Positions 40,085-48,398 of a stretch of DNA of 64,000 bases are shown here, piece after piece. Source of the DNA: Nocardia flavorosea NBRC 108225 (GTDB lineage Bacteria; Actinomycetota; Actinomycetes; Mycobacteriales; Mycobacteriaceae); NCBI RefSeq assembly GCF_001613385.1, contig NZ_BDCG01000016.1, positions 124,001 to 188,000 on the forward strand. The letters are read 5' to 3'. The notes under the pieces were generated by a model. It did not search any database. It was given only the letters and a program-made list of their open reading frames with translations, and was not told the origin of the DNA. The translations under genes were made by a program, and so were the position numbers. Numbering within the stretch: the first letter of the stretch is position 1; the number at the start of each line of letters is the position of its first letter.

Positions 40085-41638
40085 GTGCTGGTCGAAAACC
40101 CGAATATGGGAGCTGGAGCCGCGGCGCGAAGACCTGCGTCGCACCGGGGGGTTCGGGTATTCGCGCGCCGCCGGGTTCGGGTGCTCGCCGTGCTGGCGGT
40201 GCCCGCTTTGTTGGTGGCGTTGCAGGGAATTGCGCACTGGCGGGGTTACGAGGGTCCGCTGGAGAGTTTGTTCCGCGACTACGCCGGGATCCCCAAGTCG
40301 ATGACCGTGCCCTGGGCGGGACTGGTTCTCGCGCTGGTGGGGGTGGCAAACAGGTACCGGGTGATCGCGCTCGCGGCGGCCGTGGGGATCGATCTCGTCT
40401 ACGCGGGGGTGCGACTGGCGCTGGGTGGACCGTTCACTGTCGGCAACGGCCCGGTGCTGGTTCTCACCGGGCTGGCGGTGCTGGCCTGGTGGCGCTGGTC
40501 GGGCCGGCGGCGGCGCACCGCATTGCGCGCGGCGGCGCTGGGCGCGCTGCTGATCCTGGCGACCAAGGTCGGCGATGTCTGGTTGCATATCACCGTCGAT
40601 TTGCGGCCCCGCGTGCTGGACCAGTACGTGATGCTCGCCGACCATGCGCTCGGTGATCCGGCCTGGGTGATGGGCCGGGTACTGCAGGTGCTGGGCCCGA
40701 TTCCCGAAGCCGTCCTGCACTGGGTGTACATCGAACTGCCCGCGGCGGCGATCGTGGTGGCGGTATGGCAACTGCGCGCGGTGGCCGCCGGCGGCCGGTG
40801 GCCCGGTCACTATCTGGTGCGCACCTTCCTGGTACTGGGGCTGGTGGGTCCGCTGGTGTACATCCTGTTCCCGGTGGTCGGTCCCATGTTCGTCTACGGC
40901 GTGGACGGTAACGGTTTCCAGCTGGGCAACTTCTGGCCCGGTGTCGTGCCGCCGCTGGACCGCAGTCCCGAGGCCTTGCTGTTCTCCGATCAGGCCCCAC
41001 GCAACTGCATGCCCTCGATGCACACCGCCTGGGCGCTTGCCCTGTTCCTGCACACGCGCAGGCGGGCCGACGGCACCCTGGCCCCCACCTGGCTGCGCTG
41101 GGGCGGCACATTCTGGTTGCTGTGCACGCTGGCCGCGACCCTGGGCTTCGGCTACCACTACGGCGTCGACCTGGTCGCCGGAGCGGTGCTCTGCTTGACC
41201 GTGGAGTCGGCGCTGCGCGAACCCGAACGCGGCTGGGGCTGGTTCCGGGTGCGCCTGGTAGGCGCCGGGGCGCTGGTCCTGCTGACACTGCTGTCCGGGT
41301 ACCGATATCTCGCGGTGCAGATGGCCGACCATCCGGTGGTGGCAGGTTCGATTGTGTTGGCCCTGCTGGCGGCGGTGGCTGCCGGCTTCCACGCGACCTG
41401 GTTCGCGCGCCGCCGTGCGAGTGTGCCCTTGGCCGCCGGTTCCGACGCGGCGAGGACGGATGAGTTCCTGGCTGCCCCGGCCGATATCGGAGCCGGCCTC
41501 CCGGCAGCGGTATACCTGCGGAAGAAAGGCTCCGCCTCCCGGGGAGAGACAGCCGACGTGTTGCCGTACTCGGCCGCAGTGTCTGCTGCCGAGGATTCGA
41601 CGGCCGGGCTGCGGGGCGAACCCGTCGAATCACGCTGA
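40085..41638 (+). CDS. PAP2-superfamily membrane protein (inositolphosphotransferase Aur1/Ipt1-like)
   Basis: A 517-residue polytopic membrane protein with about ten to twelve helices. The PAP2 catalytic segments are in the second half: NCMPSMHTAWALALFLH with the PSMH motif and FGYHYGVDLVAGAVLC with the late His/Asp. It would hydrolyse or transfer a phosphate or phospho-polyol at a lipid headgroup; actinobacterial relatives are often labelled Aur1/Ipt1-like. The cytoplasmic tail is low-complexity. The GTG at 40085 sits about 10 bp after a TACGAT -10, suggesting a leaderless start. A GTG 11 codons upstream is the alternative. Confidence 0.83.
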   Translation: MLVENPNMGAGAAARRPASHRGVRVFARRRVRVLAVLAVPALLVALQGIAHWRGYEGPLESLFRDYAGIPKSMTVPWAGLVLALVGVANRYRVIALAAAVGIDLVYAGVRLALGGPFTVGNGPVLVLTGLAVLAWWRWSGRRRRTALRAAALGALLILATKVGDVWLHITVDLRPRVLDQYVMLADHALGDPAWVMGRVLQVLGPIPEAVLHWVYIELPAAAIVVAVWQLRAVAAGGRWPGHYLVRTFLVLGLVGPLVYILFPVVGPMFVYGVDGNGFQLGNFWPGVVPPLDRSPEALLFSDQAPRNCMPSMHTAWALALFLHTRRRADGTLAPTWLRWGGTFWLLCTLAATLGFGYHYGVDLVAGAVLCLTVESALREPERGWGWFRVRLVGAGALVLLTLLSGYRYLAVQMADHPVVAGSIVLALLAAVAAGFHATWFARRRASVPLAAGSDAARTDEFLAAPADIGAGLPAAVYLRKKGSASRGETADVLPYSAAVSAAEDSTAGLRGEPVESR

Positions 41639-41918
41639 CGCCGGCCGGGGGAGGTGTACGCGGCCGGGCAGAGGTGGTCTCGCTACTGCCGAGCCGTTGG
41701 CCAGGCCGAACGTTTACCCAGGCACGACGGAGCCATACCGGACGGCAATGCCGGATCTCACCGCGGCGATTCGCTCGGACGGTTCGGGCCGGGTCCGCGC
41801 CGAACAGCACAGCAGCCTTCCCAGATTTCCGTTGGGCCCGGGGACGTTGACTCTCGACGCAACTACGGCGGCGCCGAGTTCACCGAACCCTCCCGCGCCG
41901 GGGACCGAAAATTCAGTG

Positions 41919-42257
41919 TTACTCGTCCAGTTTGTCGCTCAGCTCGTCGACCACGAGAAGGTCGGCGCGGTACTTCCGCTCCCGGTAGGCGGTACGGCCG
42001 ATGAGGTGGGCGATCACCGGCGCGGTGAGCAGGGTGAACAGGCCCACGAGTATCAACATCCAGACGTTCGGGTCCTCGTAGACCCGCAGACAGGTTCCGG
42101 CGAGAACCAGGTTGAGGCCGATCACCTGCGGTTTGGTGGCGGCGTGCATACGCAGCAGGGTGTCGGGGAAGCGGACGATCCCGATTGCCGCGGTGAGTGC
42201 CATCAGCGCACCGATGATGATCAGGGTGCCCGACAGCCAGTTCAGTACCGTGCTCAT
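41919..42257 (-). CDS. mnhG: Na+/H+ antiporter subunit G (MnhG/MrpG)
   Basis: A 112-residue protein with three membrane helices (LNWLSGTLIIIGALMALTAA, VIGLNLVLAGTCLRVYED, WMLILVGLFTLLTAPVIAHL) and the family motif RFPDTLLRMHAATKPQ. The C-terminus is acidic (LVVDELSDKLDE). As subunit G it is a small structural part of the Mrp complex that exchanges sodium for protons. Its start overlaps the mnhF stop (ATGA at 42254-42257). It is the last gene of the operon. Confidence 0.9.
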   Translation of the reverse strand: MSTVLNWLSGTLIIIGALMALTAAIGIVRFPDTLLRMHAATKPQVIGLNLVLAGTCLRVYEDPNVWMLILVGLFTLLTAPVIAHLIGRTAYRERKYRADLLVVDELSDKLDE

Positions 42258-42514
42258 CGGTCGTCCCGGACCCGGTAGCGGGTGACGGCCGCGGACCCCA
42301 GGAACCCGACCAGGGAGAGCGCGACGATGGCGGGCACCACGGAGGTATCGCGGCTGTAGGCGGCCCATACCGCCAGACCGCAGATCGCCATCGCGATGAT
42401 CGAGTCGATGCCGACCACACGGTCGAGGGTGCCGGGACCGGCGAGGATCCGGTATCCGGTGATCAATGCGGCCGCCGAGAGCAGGATGCCGGCCACAACG
42501 GCTACGACGATCAC
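42254..42514 (-). CDS. mnhF: Na+/H+ antiporter subunit F (MnhF/MrpF)
   Basis: An 86-residue protein with three helices and the subunit F hallmark YRILAGPGTLDRVVGIDSI, followed by VALSLVGFLGSAAVTRY. The start is GTG at 42514, overlapping the end of mnhE by 4 bp, and the stop overlaps the mnhG start. It is needed for a functional Mrp complex; its relation to bile-salt or cholate export in other bacteria is known but not shown here. Confidence 0.9.
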   Translation of the reverse strand: MIVVAVVAGILLSAAALITGYRILAGPGTLDRVVGIDSIIAMAICGLAVWAAYSRDTSVVPAIVALSLVGFLGSAAVTRYRVRDDR

Positions 42515-43065
42515 GGCTTCACCTCCTGTGTGGGCAGCGGGGTTGCGCGGTTCTCCAGGCCCGCGATCAGCAGTGCTTCGATCTGCCGGATGGTGCGGTA
42601 GAAGCTGGTGATGGCCTTATCACTGCCGACGTCGATGACGTGGACGAAGGCCACGCACCGTTCCCGGTCGATTTCGAGCACCATGGTGCCGGGAATCAGA
42701 TTCAGCAGGTTGGTGCAGATCACCATGACGAAATCCGAGCGGAACGCGAACGCCACCTCCAGGACACCCGATACGGGTGGCGATCCGGGACGCAGCGCGA
42801 ACCAGGCGAGCTGGAGACTCGATTCGATCGCGGAGTACATGCTCACGCCCAGCAGTTTCAGCAGCGGCCAGATGCGCAGCCGGCCGCGCACCGGGATCCG
42901 GGGCAGCGGCAGCGCCACCATGATCACCGTGCCGACCGCCAGACCCGCCAGCACATTGGCCGGGCTGATCTGGCCCCACAGCGCGACCCACACGACTGTC
43001 AGCCAGGCGAGTACGCCGAGGCGATGGACGTTGTCGCGGCTGAGTGCAAGCCGCAGCCGGGTCAT
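42511..43065 (-). CDS. mnhE: Na+/H+ antiporter subunit E (MnhE/MrpE)
   Basis: A 184-residue protein with N-terminal membrane helices (LGVLAWLTVVWVALWGQISP, NVLAGLAVGTVIMVALPLP) and a cytoplasmic half. Conserved parts are SPPVSGVLEVAFAFRSDFVM, then NLLNLIPGTMVLEIDRERCV and FVHVIDVGSD, all typical of MrpE. The ATG at 43065 overlaps the mnhD stop by 4 bp. It supports assembly of the antiporter. Confidence 0.9.
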   Translation of the reverse strand: MTRLRLALSRDNVHRLGVLAWLTVVWVALWGQISPANVLAGLAVGTVIMVALPLPRIPVRGRLRIWPLLKLLGVSMYSAIESSLQLAWFALRPGSPPVSGVLEVAFAFRSDFVMVICTNLLNLIPGTMVLEIDRERCVAFVHVIDVGSDKAITSFYRTIRQIEALLIAGLENRATPLPTQEVKP

Positions 43066-44657
43066 TTCGTGCCTCCGCCGAGAACGGCGTCGATATAGAT
43101 GCCGCGGTCCTGGAGTTCGGCGGCGGAGCGGTCGGCGATACCGAGCACCGGGCCGGCCCAGACCGTGAGTGCGACCCCCACCGCGACCAGTGCGGCGGTC
43201 GGCAGCACCATCATGGCGGGCAAGCGGCCGGGGTCGGTGCGTTCGTCGTAGAGCATGTCGGTGTTGTCCTCGACCAGCGAGGGCAGTGTCGCGGACACCA
43301 GATGTCCCTCCGGCGCCTGTTCCCGCGGCCGCCAGAACGCTTTGCTCCACACCCGGGCCATCACATACAGCGTGAGCAGGCTGGTCACGATCGATCCGGC
43401 GACGAGGATCCAGGCCAGCACACTGCCGTCCTGGGCGCCCGCCTGCAGGAGTGCGACCTTCCCGATGAATCCGGAGAAGGGCGGTATCCCACCGAGGTTG
43501 AGCGCGGGGATCAGGAACAATGCGGCCAGTATCGGGCTGGCCGCCGCCATTCCGCCGACCCGGCGCAGGGAGGTCGACCCCGCTTGTCGTTCGATCAGGC
43601 CGGCCACCAGGAAGAGCGCGGTCTGCACCAGAATGTGGTGCGCGATGTAGTACACGGCACCGGCCAGGCCGATCTTGCTCGCGATCCCCATCCCGAACAT
43701 CATGTAGCCGATATGGCTGACCAGCGTGAACGAGAGCAACCGGCGGATATCGTTCTGGGCGATCGCGCCGAATATCCCGATCAGCATGGTGAGCAGGCCC
43801 GCGATCAGCAGGAGATTGTCGAATCCGCCGTCGGGGAACAGCAGGGTCTGGGTGCGCAGGATGGCGTAGACACCGACCTTCGTGAGCAGGCCGGCAAAGA
43901 CCGCGGTGACCGGTGCGGGCGCGGTGGGATAGGAGTCGGGCAGCCAGTTGGACAGCGGGAACACCGCCGCCTTGATGCCGAACGCGACGAGTAGAACGGC
44001 GTAGACCGCCTGGCGGACACCGTCGGGAACGGTATCCATCCGCATCGCGAGTTGCGCGAAATTCAAGGTTCCGGTGGCTCCGTAGACGACGCCGACACCG
44101 ATCAGGAAGATCAGCGACGACACCATCGACACCATCACATACGACACCCCTGCCCGGATGCGTTCGGCCGTGGCGCCCAGGGTCAGCAAGACGAACGAGG
44201 CCACCAGCAGGATTTCGAAGCCGACGAACAGGTTGAACAGGTCACCGGAGAGGAACGCCATCGAGACACCGGCGTTGAGCACCAGATAGGTGGGCCAGAA
44301 GATGGACGTGGGTTGGCGCACCCTGCTGTCGCCGATGTTCTGTCCGGCGCCGTAGGCGGCGACGGCGAGCAGCACGATCTGCGAGACCAGCAGCATCGCG
44401 GCCGACAGCCGGTCCACGACGATGGTGATACCGATCGGGGCCTCCCAGCCGCCGACCTGGACCGCAACCATGCCGTCGCGGTCGGCCAGATACAGCATGA
44501 AGGCACAGACGACTACGGCGGCGGTGAGTGCGACCATGACCACGGCCCGCTGGAAGCGGGGCCTGCGGCCGACTATCAAGGTCGCGGCCGCGGTGAGCAG
44601 CGGAATGAGCACCGGCAGCGGTGCCAGGACGGGAAGCAATGTCTGCGGCAGGGTCAT
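43062..44657 (-). CDS. mnhD: Na+/H+ antiporter subunit D (MnhD/MrpD)
   Basis: A 531-residue polytopic protein related to complex I subunits NuoM/NuoN. Hallmarks are FLSGDLFNLFVGFEILLVAS, the lysine-bearing AFGIKAAVFPLSNWLPDSYP, TAPAPVTAVFAGLLTKVGVY, then AIAQNDIRRLLSFTLVSHIG and LNLGGIPPFSGFIGK. The conserved Glu in VGFEILL and Lys in FGIKAAVFP are proton-path residues in the family. Its start overlaps the mnhC stop by 4 bp. Confidence 0.93.
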   Translation of the reverse strand: MTLPQTLLPVLAPLPVLIPLLTAAATLIVGRRPRFQRAVVMVALTAAVVVCAFMLYLADRDGMVAVQVGGWEAPIGITIVVDRLSAAMLLVSQIVLLAVAAYGAGQNIGDSRVRQPTSIFWPTYLVLNAGVSMAFLSGDLFNLFVGFEILLVASFVLLTLGATAERIRAGVSYVMVSMVSSLIFLIGVGVVYGATGTLNFAQLAMRMDTVPDGVRQAVYAVLLVAFGIKAAVFPLSNWLPDSYPTAPAPVTAVFAGLLTKVGVYAILRTQTLLFPDGGFDNLLLIAGLLTMLIGIFGAIAQNDIRRLLSFTLVSHIGYMMFGMGIASKIGLAGAVYYIAHHILVQTALFLVAGLIERQAGSTSLRRVGGMAAASPILAALFLIPALNLGGIPPFSGFIGKVALLQAGAQDGSVLAWILVAGSIVTSLLTLYVMARVWSKAFWRPREQAPEGHLVSATLPSLVEDNTDMLYDERTDPGRLPAMMVLPTAALVAVGVALTVWAGPVLGIADRSAAELQDRGIYIDAVLGGGTK

Positions 44658-45034
44658 TCTTCGGGTTCCTCCCGCTCGCGCTCGGTGATCCCGACATCCT
44701 CCGGGTCGTTCTCGACTTTTTCGCTGGTGGTCAGGATGTAGGAGCGATACGCAAGGGCCAGCACGAACGCCGCGACACCCATGGTGATGACGATGGCGGT
44801 CAGGATCAGCGCCTGCGCGAGCGGATCGGCCATGGTGTCGCGCACGGTATCGGTCGCGCCCTGGACCGGCGGCGCGCCGTCCGGCCCGCCCATGGTGAGG
44901 ATGAGCAGATTGACGGCATTGCTGACCAGCAGGATGCCGAGCAGCATCTTCGTCACTGTACGTTCGAGCAGCAGGTAGACGCCGCAGGCGACCAGGACTC
45001 CGACGACGGTCAGCAGGGTGAGGTTCGCGCTCAT
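44654..45034 (-). CDS. mnhC: Na+/H+ antiporter subunit C (MnhC/MrpC)
   Basis: A 126-residue NuoK-like protein with three helices. Typical parts are VACGVYLLLERTVTKMLLGI, LLVSNAVNLLILTMGGPDGA, then DPLAQALILTAIVITMGVAA. The acidic tail (DVGITEREREEPEE) is longer than in many homologues. ATG at 45034 overlaps the stop of the A/B fusion gene by 4 bp. Confidence 0.92.
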   Translation of the reverse strand: MSANLTLLTVVGVLVACGVYLLLERTVTKMLLGILLVSNAVNLLILTMGGPDGAPPVQGATDTVRDTMADPLAQALILTAIVITMGVAAFVLALAYRSYILTTSEKVENDPEDVGITEREREEPEE

Positions 45035-47820
45035 GATTGCACCAGCTCGTCGTCGAGTCGCGCGCCGAGGCTGCGCAGTACGTCCAGGACCAGCCCGAGC
45101 ACTATCAGATAGACCCCGAGGTCGAAGAACAGCGAGGTCACCAACTTGACGTGGCCGAGCACGGGCAGGGTGGCCTCCAGGATCACCGAGTGCAGCGGAG
45201 GCGCGCCGAACAGCAACGGGACAGTGGCCGTTCCGGCGGCCAGGATCAGGCCGGCACCCAGCAGATGACCGGCGTCGACGGGTAACGCCTCGCCCAGTTC
45301 GTACTGTCCGCCGGCCAGATAGCGCAGGACCAGCGCCAGGCCGGCGATGAGTCCGCCGGCGAAACCGCCGCCGGGAGCGTTGTGGCCGGAGAAGAAGAAG
45401 TAGACCGACAGCACCATCATCGTCGGGAACACCAGGCGAGTGGTGATCTGCAGGACCATCGACCGGTCCCGGCGGTCCACCAGCCGGCCGGCCGGCAACC
45501 AGCCCACTTTCCCCGGACTGTAGTTCGGTGCATCGGCCGCCCGCGGCGGCAGGCCGAACCGGCGGCTGCGGAAAACCAGCGACGCCACGCCGGTGGCGGC
45601 CACCAGCAGCACCGATATCTCACCGAGGGTGTCCCAGGCGCGTATATCGACCAGCAGTACGTTGACCGCGTTCTTGCCGCCGCCGAATTCGTAGGCGGCC
45701 GCGGGGATCCGTTCCCAGATCGGCTCGGTGCTACGCGCGGCCGTGGCGAAGGCCGCCAGCACGGGCACCGTGATACCGGCGGCGACGGCGATCGCGGCCC
45801 GGCCGATCTGGAAACCGGCCTGCTGTTCCGGTCCGATCTCGGCCGGGAAGGCGCGCAGGACCAGGACGAAGGCCACCAGTGTCAGGGTTTCGACCAGGAA
45901 CTGGGTCAGCGCCAGATCGGGCGCGCCGTGCAGAGCGAAGATCACGCCGCAGCCGTAGCCGGTGAGCCCGACCACCAGCACGCTTGCCAGGCGGTTACGC
46001 AGTACGGTGGCGCTCAGCGCCATGGCGATCATGATCGCGCCGATCACCAGTTGCAGCGGGCGGTCCCAGAGTCGTAGCTCGACTCCGGTGCGGGTCCCCA
46101 GGGCCAGAACGGTTGCCGGGAGGATCACCAGGGTGCCCAGGATGATGGCCTGGTTCAGCGGAAGGGAACCGCGTTGTACCGAACCGGTCATCCGCAGTGA
46201 CGCGCGGTCCATGGCGCGCAGGGCGGCGTCGTAACCGCGGTCGGCGTTGCCGAGCAGGGTCGTCGACTCACCGAACCAGGCCCGCCGGAAGAAGAACAGC
46301 GCCCCCACGGCGATGATCACCACGGTGAGCAACAGTGGCCAGGTCAGACCGTGCCATAGTTGCAGATGCCCGGTCAGCTCTCCGGGCAGCGTCTGCGCGT
46401 ACGGCGCGAGCAGACCGTCCACCCAGGGAGCGGCGAGTCCGGCGCCCAGCGAGCCGAGCGCCAGCAGCGCGGGGGCGGCGATGAACGCCGGTCCGGGAGC
46501 GTGCCAGTCCGGAACGCGGATCCCGGGTTTATCGGCGAAGGCGCCCCAGACGAAACGTGCACTGTAGGCGACGGTGAGCATCGATCCGAGCACCACACCG
46601 GCGAGAAGCAGCCATTTTCCGGCACTGCTCAGAGGCGGGTCCGCGGCGATTTCGGCGGCCAATGCCGATTCCTTGGCCACGAAACCCCAGAGGGGCGGAA
46701 TTCCGGCCATACTGAGCGCCGCCAAAGCCGCGGTGCCCAGGAGGACGGGCGCACGGCGCCCCAGACCGGACAGTTCGCGGAGATCGCGGGTCCCTGCCCC
46801 GTGGTCGATGATGCCGACCACCAGGAACAGGCAGGCCTTGAACAGGGCATGGGCGAGGAGAAGTCCGACACCGGCCAGCGCCGCATCAGGGGTGCCGAGG
46901 CCGACCATGATCACCAGGAAGCCGAGCTGGCTGACGGTGCCGAAGGCGAGGACCAATTTCAGGTCGGTGACCTGCATGGCGCGTAGGCCGGCCAGCAACA
47001 TCGAGGCAAGGCCGAGGGTGAGGATCAACGGCCGCCAGACCGGTTCGTCGGCGAATGCGGGCGCGAGGCGGGCGATCAGGTAGACACCGGCCTTCACCAT
47101 GGCTGCGGCGTGCAGATACGCGCTGACAGGGGTCGGTGCGGCCATCGCACCGGGCAGCCAGAAATGCAGTGGGACGATGGCCGATTTGCTGAGCGCGCCG
47201 ATCAATACCAGCACCAGACCGACCTGTACGGCGATCCCACCCGGTGATTCCCGGGCGAGCAGGTCGGAGAGCAGGTAACTGTCGTAGGCCTGCCCGAGTA
47301 CGACGATGCCGCCGAGCATGGCCAGCCCGCCCGCGCCGGTGACCAGCAGCGCCTGGAGCGCGGACCGGCGCCCGGCTGCACTGTCGGAGTTGTGCCCGAC
47401 CAGCAGGAAGGAGAGCACCGTGGTGATCTCCCAGAAGACGAAGAGCAGCAGCATGTTGTCGCTGGTGACCAGCCCGAACATGGCGCCGGCGAAGGCGACC
47501 AGCCAGGCGGCGAAGGATCCGAGTTTCGGCTCGTCGTCGTCGAAGTAGCGGGCGCAGTAGGCGAGCACGAGCGCGCCGATACCCAGTACCAGGGCGCTCA
47601 TCACGGTGGCGAGCGAGTCGAACCGCAGCTCCAGCGAGAGCTCGATGGTGGGTGCCCAGGCGTAGCTGACCTGTTGGACGTCGTTCCATCCGGCGATCAC
47701 CCATCCCAGGGAGACCAGCGGTACCAGTGCCAGCGGGTAGAACGCGTTACGCCCTACTGCTCGCACGGCTGCGGGCGCGACAAGCGCGGCCAGGGCGTGT
47801 GCAAGCAGGATGGCGAGCAA
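45031..47820 (-). CDS. mnhA: Na+/H+ antiporter subunits A and B fused (MnhAB)
   Basis: A 929-residue protein. Residues 1-600 form a NuoL-like core (SDNMLLLFVFWEITTVLSFL, SKSAIVPLHFWLPGAMAAPT, then VSAYLHAAAMVKAGVYLIAR and IPPLWGFVAKESALAAEI). Residues about 620-770 are the MrpA C-terminal domain (YGCGVIFALHGAPDLALTQF, LVETLTLVAFVLVLRAF). Residues about 800-929 are MnhB (TTRLVFPTMMVLSVYFFFSG, HNAPGGGFAGGLIAGLALVL). Thus A and B form one chain, as in several actinobacteria. The TTG at 47820 has GGAGG at good spacing. It heads the six-gene antiporter operon for sodium or pH homeostasis. Confidence 0.92.
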   Translation of the reverse strand: MLAILLAHALAALVAPAAVRAVGRNAFYPLALVPLVSLGWVIAGWNDVQQVSYAWAPTIELSLELRFDSLATVMSALVLGIGALVLAYCARYFDDDEPKLGSFAAWLVAFAGAMFGLVTSDNMLLLFVFWEITTVLSFLLVGHNSDSAAGRRSALQALLVTGAGGLAMLGGIVVLGQAYDSYLLSDLLARESPGGIAVQVGLVLVLIGALSKSAIVPLHFWLPGAMAAPTPVSAYLHAAAMVKAGVYLIARLAPAFADEPVWRPLILTLGLASMLLAGLRAMQVTDLKLVLAFGTVSQLGFLVIMVGLGTPDAALAGVGLLLAHALFKACLFLVVGIIDHGAGTRDLRELSGLGRRAPVLLGTAALAALSMAGIPPLWGFVAKESALAAEIAADPPLSSAGKWLLLAGVVLGSMLTVAYSARFVWGAFADKPGIRVPDWHAPGPAFIAAPALLALGSLGAGLAAPWVDGLLAPYAQTLPGELTGHLQLWHGLTWPLLLTVVIIAVGALFFFRRAWFGESTTLLGNADRGYDAALRAMDRASLRMTGSVQRGSLPLNQAIILGTLVILPATVLALGTRTGVELRLWDRPLQLVIGAIMIAMALSATVLRNRLASVLVVGLTGYGCGVIFALHGAPDLALTQFLVETLTLVAFVLVLRAFPAEIGPEQQAGFQIGRAAIAVAAGITVPVLAAFATAARSTEPIWERIPAAAYEFGGGKNAVNVLLVDIRAWDTLGEISVLLVAATGVASLVFRSRRFGLPPRAADAPNYSPGKVGWLPAGRLVDRRDRSMVLQITTRLVFPTMMVLSVYFFFSGHNAPGGGFAGGLIAGLALVLRYLAGGQYELGEALPVDAGHLLGAGLILAAGTATVPLLFGAPPLHSVILEATLPVLGHVKLVTSLFFDLGVYLIVLGLVLDVLRSLGARLDDELVQS

Positions 47821-48398
47821 GCGTTACCTCCGTCGGAATCAGGGGCGGCGGGGTATTGCGCGCTCATCATATGCGAGCACGAACTGGCACAATCGTACAC
47901 GTATGCGGACCTCGGTCCGTATTCGGCTACCCTTCGGCAACGATTTGTGCAGGTCAGACATAACGGGCAGGGTGGCCGCGGCAGCCGGACCGTAGCGGCG
48001 TCGACACCGGTCGCCGTCGGCCTCCCTGATCCCTCATCCGCTCAGCGGACCGATGCCCCACGCGTACAGCGCCGAGTGTCGCTGGTCGGGCCAGATCACC
48101 GAGGCTTCCCAGCCCAGCCCAGCCCAGCCCAGTACGGCACGGCACGGATCCGGCCCGGCCATGTGCAGTCGAGCCCGGCTTGGTCGGCGTCGCCCAGTAC
48201 GGCCCCGATCGGTTCCGTCGAGTTCAGTCCGGCCCGAGTGCGTGTCCGCGCCGGTTCGATGCCGAGGACTGTCGAGTGCCGGACCAGGGGCGGGTGTCGG
48301 CGCACCTATTCCGTGCCCGTCCGTCGGGGCACGTAATGGTCATGGACGGTAAGCAGCGGGGGTACGCGGCGCCGGAGCCGTCGCGCCGCGAGCAGTGC
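47821..48398. other. Gene-free stretch with a pentanucleotide repeat
   Basis: No convincing gene in 578 bp between the antiporter operon start and the end of the ATPase gene. It should hold the mnh promoter near its left edge. A CCCAG x5 microsatellite lies at 48108-48132, and CCCAGTACGG recurs at about 48191. Confidence 0.5.
48108..48132. repeat. CCCAG pentanucleotide microsatellite, five copies
   Basis: Five perfect tandem CCCAG units in a gene-free region. Pentanucleotide runs are prone to slippage, but no gene reads through it. Confidence 0.8.
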
